From positions 1 to 8,652 of the forward strand of contig CATWBR010000175.1 of assembly GCA_958349075.1 (NCBI GenBank): DNA of 8,652 bases, read 5' to 3'. Shown in pieces: positions 5,542-8,652 of the stretch (the stretch's first letter is position 1; each line of letters begins with the position of its first letter). The position numbers and the translations under genes are program-made. Origin of the DNA: an uncultured Clostridium sp. Its GTDB lineage: Bacteria; Bacillota; Clostridia; Lachnospirales; Lachnospiraceae. The notes under the pieces are model-generated. The model did no database searches. It had not been told where the DNA came from and saw nothing but the letters and a program-made list of their open reading frames with translations.

Positions 5542-7355
5542 TCTTGTTCACCCCCGCTTTTCAGACTGCATCCGGTATTTTTCAGACTGCATCCGGTACT
5601 TTTCAGACTGTATCCACTGCTTTTCAGACTATCGCCGTTCTTAAGAATCATATCCCCAAGCGCATTTCCCGGAGGAACAATGGGAAGAACATTCATTTCC
5701 CGCCCGATGATGAACTCTATGACGGTCGGGCCGCTCCTGTTGAGCTTTGCCTCCAGCAGCGCGCTCTCTATCTCGTTTTCATCGGCGACGCGGATTCCTT
5801 TTGCACCGTAGCTTTCCGCCAGCTTGATAAAATCCGGTGTGTAACCGGGACATTCTTCTCCCGGGGAACTGCAGGAGACGGGGCAGCTTATTCTGCGGCG
5901 CATGCAGGTGGAAGAATAGCGCCTGTCAAAGAACATTTCCTGCCATTGTCTGACATTTCCCAGATAACCGTTGTTCAAGATACAGATAATAAGGGGAAGT
6001 CCATATACAACCGCGGTCGCCATCTCCTGGATGTTCATCTGCATACCTCCGTCTCCGGAAATGACAATGACATCTTTGTCGGGATTGCCGAGTTTTGCAC
6101 CGATGGCGGCCGGAAAACCGTATCCCATGGTTCCGAGTCCGCCTGAGGTCAGCATCTGCCTGTTTTCATTAAGAGCCAGAAATTGTGTGGCCCAAAGCTG
6201 GTTCTGCCCTACATCGGTGGCGATGACGGCATGGCGGAAAAGCCTGTTGACGGATTCAATGATTTTCTGGGGAGTTAATCCGGTCTGTTCCATCGAGACC
6301 GGATAACGTTCTTTCCAACCGTCTATCCGGGACCTCCAGGCCTCTGTATTTAGAGGGGAAGCTTTTTCGAGCAGGGCATGGAGCGCTTCCTTTGCATCTG
6401 CTACAATGGGAATGTCGACGGCAATATTTCTGGAAATGGAGGCGGGATCGATATCTATATGTACAATGGAAGCGTTTCCGGCAAATTCTTCGATCTTTCC
6501 GGTGATGCGGTCGTTGAACCTGGTTCCGATAGAGAAGAGAAGGTCACAGCGGCTGACAGCCGAATTGGCGGCATAGCTTCCGTGGATTCCAAGATTTCCT
6601 ATGTACAGCGGGTGGGAGGTGGGAATGGCTCCCCTGCCCATGATGGTGGTGACGACGGGAACTTTTGTAAGTTCGGCCAGTTCCGTCATCTCGCGGGAAG
6701 CGCGTGCAATCCCTACGCCTCCACCGACGAGGAAAACGGGACGTTTCGACTGCTCCAGCAGTTCTGCCGCCTTTTTTATCTGTCCCGCATGGACGGAGGT
6801 ATTCGGCTTGTACCCGCGGATTTCCACATGGTCCGGATAGTCGGAGGTACCCTGTTCCTGCTGGATGTTTTTCGGGAAATCGACGACGACAACTCCGGGC
6901 TTTCCGCTCCCCGCGATGAGGAAGGCCTTCTTAATAATGGGACCCAGCTCATCCCTCCGCCTCACGGTGACTGCATATTTGCAGATGTTTCTTGTAATTC
7001 CGACGATATCCACCTCCTGAAACGCGTCGTTGCCAATCAGGCCGACCGGAACCTGGCCGGTAAAGCAAACGAGAGGGACACTGTCAAAGTTGGCTGTTGC
7101 AATGCCGGTGACGAGGTTTGTGGCCCCCGGACCGCTCGTCACAAGGCAGACCCCTGTCTTACCGGTAGAACGGGCATATCCGTCTGCTGCATGGATTAAG
7201 CCCTGTTCATGGCGAGGCAGGATTACGTTAATATCTTCTTCCCCGTACAGGGCGTTAAACAGGTCGATGGCCTGGCCTCCCGGATAGGCGAAGAGAACAT
7301 CAACGTGCTCCGCCTTCAGGGCTTTTACAAATAATTGAGCGCCTGATATCATCAT
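5538..7355 (-). CDS. ilvB: Acetolactate synthase large (catalytic) subunit
   Basis: A 605-residue thiamine diphosphate enzyme that condenses two pyruvates to acetolactate, or pyruvate with 2-oxobutyrate, for valine, leucine and isoleucine synthesis. Catalytic E50 lies in LPRHEQG. The central FAD-binding-type domain spans about 190-330. The ThDP motif runs from GDGGMQMN (434-441) to ILNNGYLGN (459-467). A perfect AAAGGAGG lies 6 nt before the first of two tandem ATGs. The protein is longer than the usual 550-570 for two reasons: a loop with four cysteines at 484, 491, 495 and 502, and a C-terminal tail after about 572 made of SLKS(T)GC-type 7-residue repeats. The tail is encoded by a 21-bp tandem repeat, and its last bases overlap the ilvN start. 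All catalytic motifs are intact, so it should be functional. Confidence 0.97.
   Translation of the reverse strand: MMISGAQLFVKALKAEHVDVLFAYPGGQAIDLFNALYGEEDINVILPRHEQGLIHAADGYARSTGKTGVCLVTSGPGATNLVTGIATANFDSVPLVCFTGQVPVGLIGNDAFQEVDIVGITRNICKYAVTVRRRDELGPIIKKAFLIAGSGKPGVVVVDFPKNIQQEQGTSDYPDHVEIRGYKPNTSVHAGQIKKAAELLEQSKRPVFLVGGGVGIARASREMTELAELTKVPVVTTIMGRGAIPTSHPLYIGNLGIHGSYAANSAVSRCDLLFSIGTRFNDRITGKIEEFAGNASIVHIDIDPASISRNIAVDIPIVADAKEALHALLEKASPLNTEAWRSRIDGWKERYPVSMEQTGLTPQKIIESVNRLFRHAVIATDVGQNQLWATQFLALNENRQMLTSGGLGTMGYGFPAAIGAKLGNPDKDVIVISGDGGMQMNIQEMATAVVYGLPLIICILNNGYLGNVRQWQEMFFDRRYSSTCMRRRISCPVSCSSPGEECPGYTPDFIKLAESYGAKGIRVADENEIESALLEAKLNRSGPTVIEFIIGREMNVLPIVPPGNALGDMILKNGDSLKSSGYSLKSTGCSLKNTGCSLKSGGEQE
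5558..5641. repeat. 21-bp tandem repeat at the 3' end of ilvB, 4 copies
   Basis: Units at 5558-5578, 5579-5599, 5600-5620 and 5621-5641 each begin TTTTCAGACT on the plus strand. The first two differ at a single base, the third at several, and the fourth is clearly diverged. The period of seven codons keeps the ilvB frame, and each unit encodes a version of SLK-[SN]-[ST]-G-[CY]. Confidence 0.92.
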
Positions 7356-7375
7356 AGAATACCTCCTTTAATAAT

Positions 7376-7401
7376 TGAATGCATGTACTTGCTTGCTTAT
7401 A
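7376..7401 (-). promoter_or_regulatory. Candidate TetR operator and -10 upstream of ilvB
   Basis: TGAATGCATGTACTTGCTTG (7376-7395, plus-strand reading) matches the element before tetR at 18 of 20 positions. On the minus strand a -10-like TATAAG (7396-7401) directly abuts it, so a transcript would start inside the element. The -35 is poor. The core GCAnGTACnTGC is a near-palindrome. A short hairpin (7414-7435) lies just upstream, and there is no room for a T-box. Confidence 0.6.
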
Positions 7402-7452
7402 CGGCGATTTTTTGGCACCGCCATGCGGCAGTGCCTTTCCAGTGCTTTACTG

Positions 7453-8040
7453 CTATAGATCGGATACCTTTGGAATGCCGTTAATAAAAGTTTCTACGCT
7501 CTTCTTTACGAAATTGCTCCGGGAGTCGGAAGACAGTTGATTTCCGAAAGAGGCTCTCAGAAATGTGTAGCCGAAGGTAGTGGAGAAAATCGTCATCGCC
7601 AGGCTGTCGAAGTCCAGATGAGGCAGTTTTCCCATCTGTTCCATCTTGACGAAATAGGCGGTGAGGGAGGAGAGAAAGGCCTGCGGTATTTTCATAATCA
7701 GGGGAGCCGCCTCCTCATAAAGCTGGGGAGCGCGCAGACCGATGGACAGGTTGACAAAATCGGGAGTGATTTTATCCATATAGACGTTCATAAACATCTC
7801 CAGATCCGGCTTCAGTTCCCACACCACGTCCTGAAATACTTCAGGGGTCAGGCTGCCCCGCCACTGTTCCTGCTCCATGCCGCTCAACGCAATATCCTTT
7901 TTGCTCTTGAACTTCCTGAAGAGGGTGCATTCATTGACCCCGGCTTCCCTGGCGATATCCTTTGTCGTGGTCGCAACGTAGCCCTTGTCCCGGATCAGGT
8001 TCATTGTAGCATCAATAATTTTCTGACTGGTAGTATCCAT
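7453..8040 (-). CDS. TetR/AcrR-family transcription regulator
   Basis: A 195-residue DNA-binding protein. The N-terminal helix-turn-helix is clear: IIDATMNLIRDKGYVATTTK (8-27), then DIAREAGVNECTLFRKFKSK (28-47), with the recognition helix around VNECTLFRKF. The C-terminal part (about 55-195) is a helical ligand and dimer domain with no assignable effector. The start has GAGGAG 5 nt before ATG 8040. It is on the same strand as ilvBN, with its stop 97 bp before ilvB, so read-through is possible. Together with the matching elements before both genes, this suggests it controls ilvBN and itself. Neither effector nor sign of regulation can be read from sequence; TetR proteins are usually repressors. 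Confidence 0.93.
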   Translation of the reverse strand: MDTTSQKIIDATMNLIRDKGYVATTTKDIAREAGVNECTLFRKFKSKKDIALSGMEQEQWRGSLTPEVFQDVVWELKPDLEMFMNVYMDKITPDFVNLSIGLRAPQLYEEAAPLIMKIPQAFLSSLTAYFVKMEQMGKLPHLDFDSLAMTIFSTTFGYTFLRASFGNQLSSDSRSNFVKKSVETFINGIPKVSDL

Positions 8041-8050
8041 ATTTACTCCT

Positions 8051-8070
8051 CATGCAAGTACATGCTTTCA
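8051..8070 (-). promoter_or_regulatory. Candidate TetR autoregulatory operator
   Basis: The minus strand reads TGAAAGCATGTACTTGCATG. It starts four bases after the tetR -10, so it covers the expected transcription start. It is 18/20 identical to the element before ilvB, and the two differences fall at mirror-image positions (5 and 18) of the near-palindrome. Confidence 0.65.
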
Positions 8071-8074
8071 TTAG

Positions 8075-8103
8075 ATTTTACAGGTTTTTCACATAGCTGT
8101 CAA
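8075..8103 (-). promoter_or_regulatory. Strong sigma-A promoter of tetR
   Basis: Minus-strand TTGACA (8098-8103), a 17-nt spacer and TAAAAT (8075-8080) place the start near 8068, about 28 nt before the tetR ATG. Confidence 0.85.
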
Positions 8104-8114
8104 TCCCCACCTAT

Positions 8115-8161
8115 CCGAAAACAGGCCGGATGAATGGCATCCTGCCTCATCCGGCCTGTTT
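8115..8161 (-). terminator. Terminator of darA
   Basis: A perfect 15-bp stem (8119-8133 with 8147-8161) with a 13-nt loop that can pair further (GGCA/TGCC). On the minus strand the stem ends in a TTTT run. It separates darA from the tetR promoter. Confidence 0.82.
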
Positions 8162-8196
8162 CTGGTACACATCAGTCATACCGCGCGGCGGCATGG

Positions 8197-8532
8197 TTAA
8201 AATTTCTGGAAATCTTCTACGTTCATAACAAAGATTGTGGAACCGCCTACCTTCATATTCATCGGAACCGTCATATTGACGGTCGGGCAGCAGTTCCCGG
8301 CCATAGTTGGTGGTGTGTAAACCAGTTGTTCTCTTGTACCTGACATCTTCTTGATAATGGTAATCGCTTCCTCCACGCGGGTGTCATCAACGCCGAGCAT
8401 CAGCGTCGTACTTTTCTTCTTCAGAAAACCGCCCATTGTGGAAAGTTTTGTAACAAAGAAAGAATTCTGGTTCAATTCGTAAACTAAATCATCCGCATCT
8501 TCGCTTCCGATAATTGCCATAATCATCTTCAT
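8197..8532 (-). CDS. darA: Cyclic di-AMP receptor DarA (PstA, PII-like)
   Basis: A 111-residue PII-like signal protein, formerly YaaQ or DUF970, that forms trimers and binds c-di-AMP. The beginning MKMIMAIIGSEDADDLVYEL and the block FFVTKLSTMGGFLKKKSTTLMLGV (split here: residues 25-36 and 37-48) match the family, as do KMSGTREQLVYTPP and the end KVGGSTIFVMNVEDFQKF. The Thr/Gly/Phe of VTKL..GGF are in the ligand-binding region of known structures. The ATG at 8532 is chosen over an in-frame GTG at 8541 because the AGGAGG (8541-8546) overlaps that GTG and lies 8 nt before the ATG. In Bacillus, darA lies near tmk and holB; those neighbours would be to the right, outside the window. Confidence 0.95.
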   Translation of the reverse strand: MKMIMAIIGSEDADDLVYELNQNSFFVTKLSTMGGFLKKKSTTLMLGVDDTRVEEAITIIKKMSGTREQLVYTPPTMAGNCCPTVNMTVPMNMKVGGSTIFVMNVEDFQKF

Positions 8533-8563
8533 ATTCAGCACCTCCTAACTCACTATTGTTACT

Positions 8564-8572
8564 ATTTTACCA
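8564..8572 (-). promoter_or_regulatory. Extended -10 promoter of darA
   Basis: The minus strand carries TGGTAAAAT, a TGn-extended -10, with a predicted start near 8557 and a short leader. The -35 region is poor. The remainder to the window edge is AT-rich with no gene. Confidence 0.55.
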
Positions 8573-8652
8573 TTAAATCATGAAAATGGGAATAAAAAAT
8601 TGATAAAAATTTATTTCTATTTAAATTATTTGAGATTTCACTGAATATACGG

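Noticed and set aside
6378..7199. Plus-strand 273-codon frame antisense to ilvB
   Set aside because: Opposite to conserved ThDP enzyme coding sequence, glycine- and aspartate-rich by reverse complement, with no initiation signals.
7356..7452. T-box or attenuator leader for ilvBN
   Set aside because: Only 97 bp, with a single short hairpin that is not followed by T's, and no T-box consensus (TGGNACCGCG) visible.

Overview
The window looks like chromosome from a low-to-medium-GC Gram-positive anaerobe of the Lachnospiraceae / Clostridium cluster XIVa type. The reasons are the strong AGGAGG-type ribosome binding sites, a DarA (PstA-like) c-di-AMP receptor, clostridial-style acetolactate synthase subunits, an endolysin-like M15 peptidase with cell-wall-binding repeats, and tRNAs without an encoded CCA. 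The genus assignment is inference.

Layout. 1-722: two minus-strand tRNA-Ala genes, anticodons CGC (cut by the window edge) and GGC. Between them lie a possible 57-residue acidic protein gene with its own promoter, a block of 19-bp imperfect tandem repeats and two hairpin terminators. 920-1663 (+): a single peptidoglycan endopeptidase with cell-wall-binding repeats. 1972-2052 (+): tRNA-Leu(UAG) with a near-consensus promoter and a terminator. The open frame just after that terminator encodes only the C-terminal half of an Rrf2-type regulator. 2493-4510 (-): a two-gene alkylation-repair operon, a triple-domain Ada/AraC/AlkA fusion followed by an O6-methylguanine methyltransferase. 4777-4934 (+): remnant of a receiver (phosphoacceptor) domain with a large internal deletion. 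5029-8040 (-): tetR, ilvB and ilvN. 8197-8532 (-): darA, with its own promoter and terminator.

How the genes work together. ilvB and ilvN overlap by 4 bp and encode the catalytic and regulatory subunits of acetolactate synthase, the first common step of branched-chain amino acid synthesis. The TetR gene lies just upstream on the same strand. A 20-bp element, matching at 18 of 20 positions, sits just downstream of the -10 of tetR and just downstream of a -10-like hexamer before ilvB. This suggests that the TetR protein represses itself and ilvBN, in place of the usual leader or T-box control. The Ada fusion probably senses methylated DNA and activates its own operon from an extended -10 promoter embedded in an 8-11-8 palindrome.

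No complete new system is evident. The most interesting items are the TetR-ilvBN operator pair, the 21-bp tandem repeat that lengthens the C-terminus of IlvB, the promoter-overlapping 19-bp repeats near the small ORF, and two eroded regulatory genes whose breakpoints can be read.
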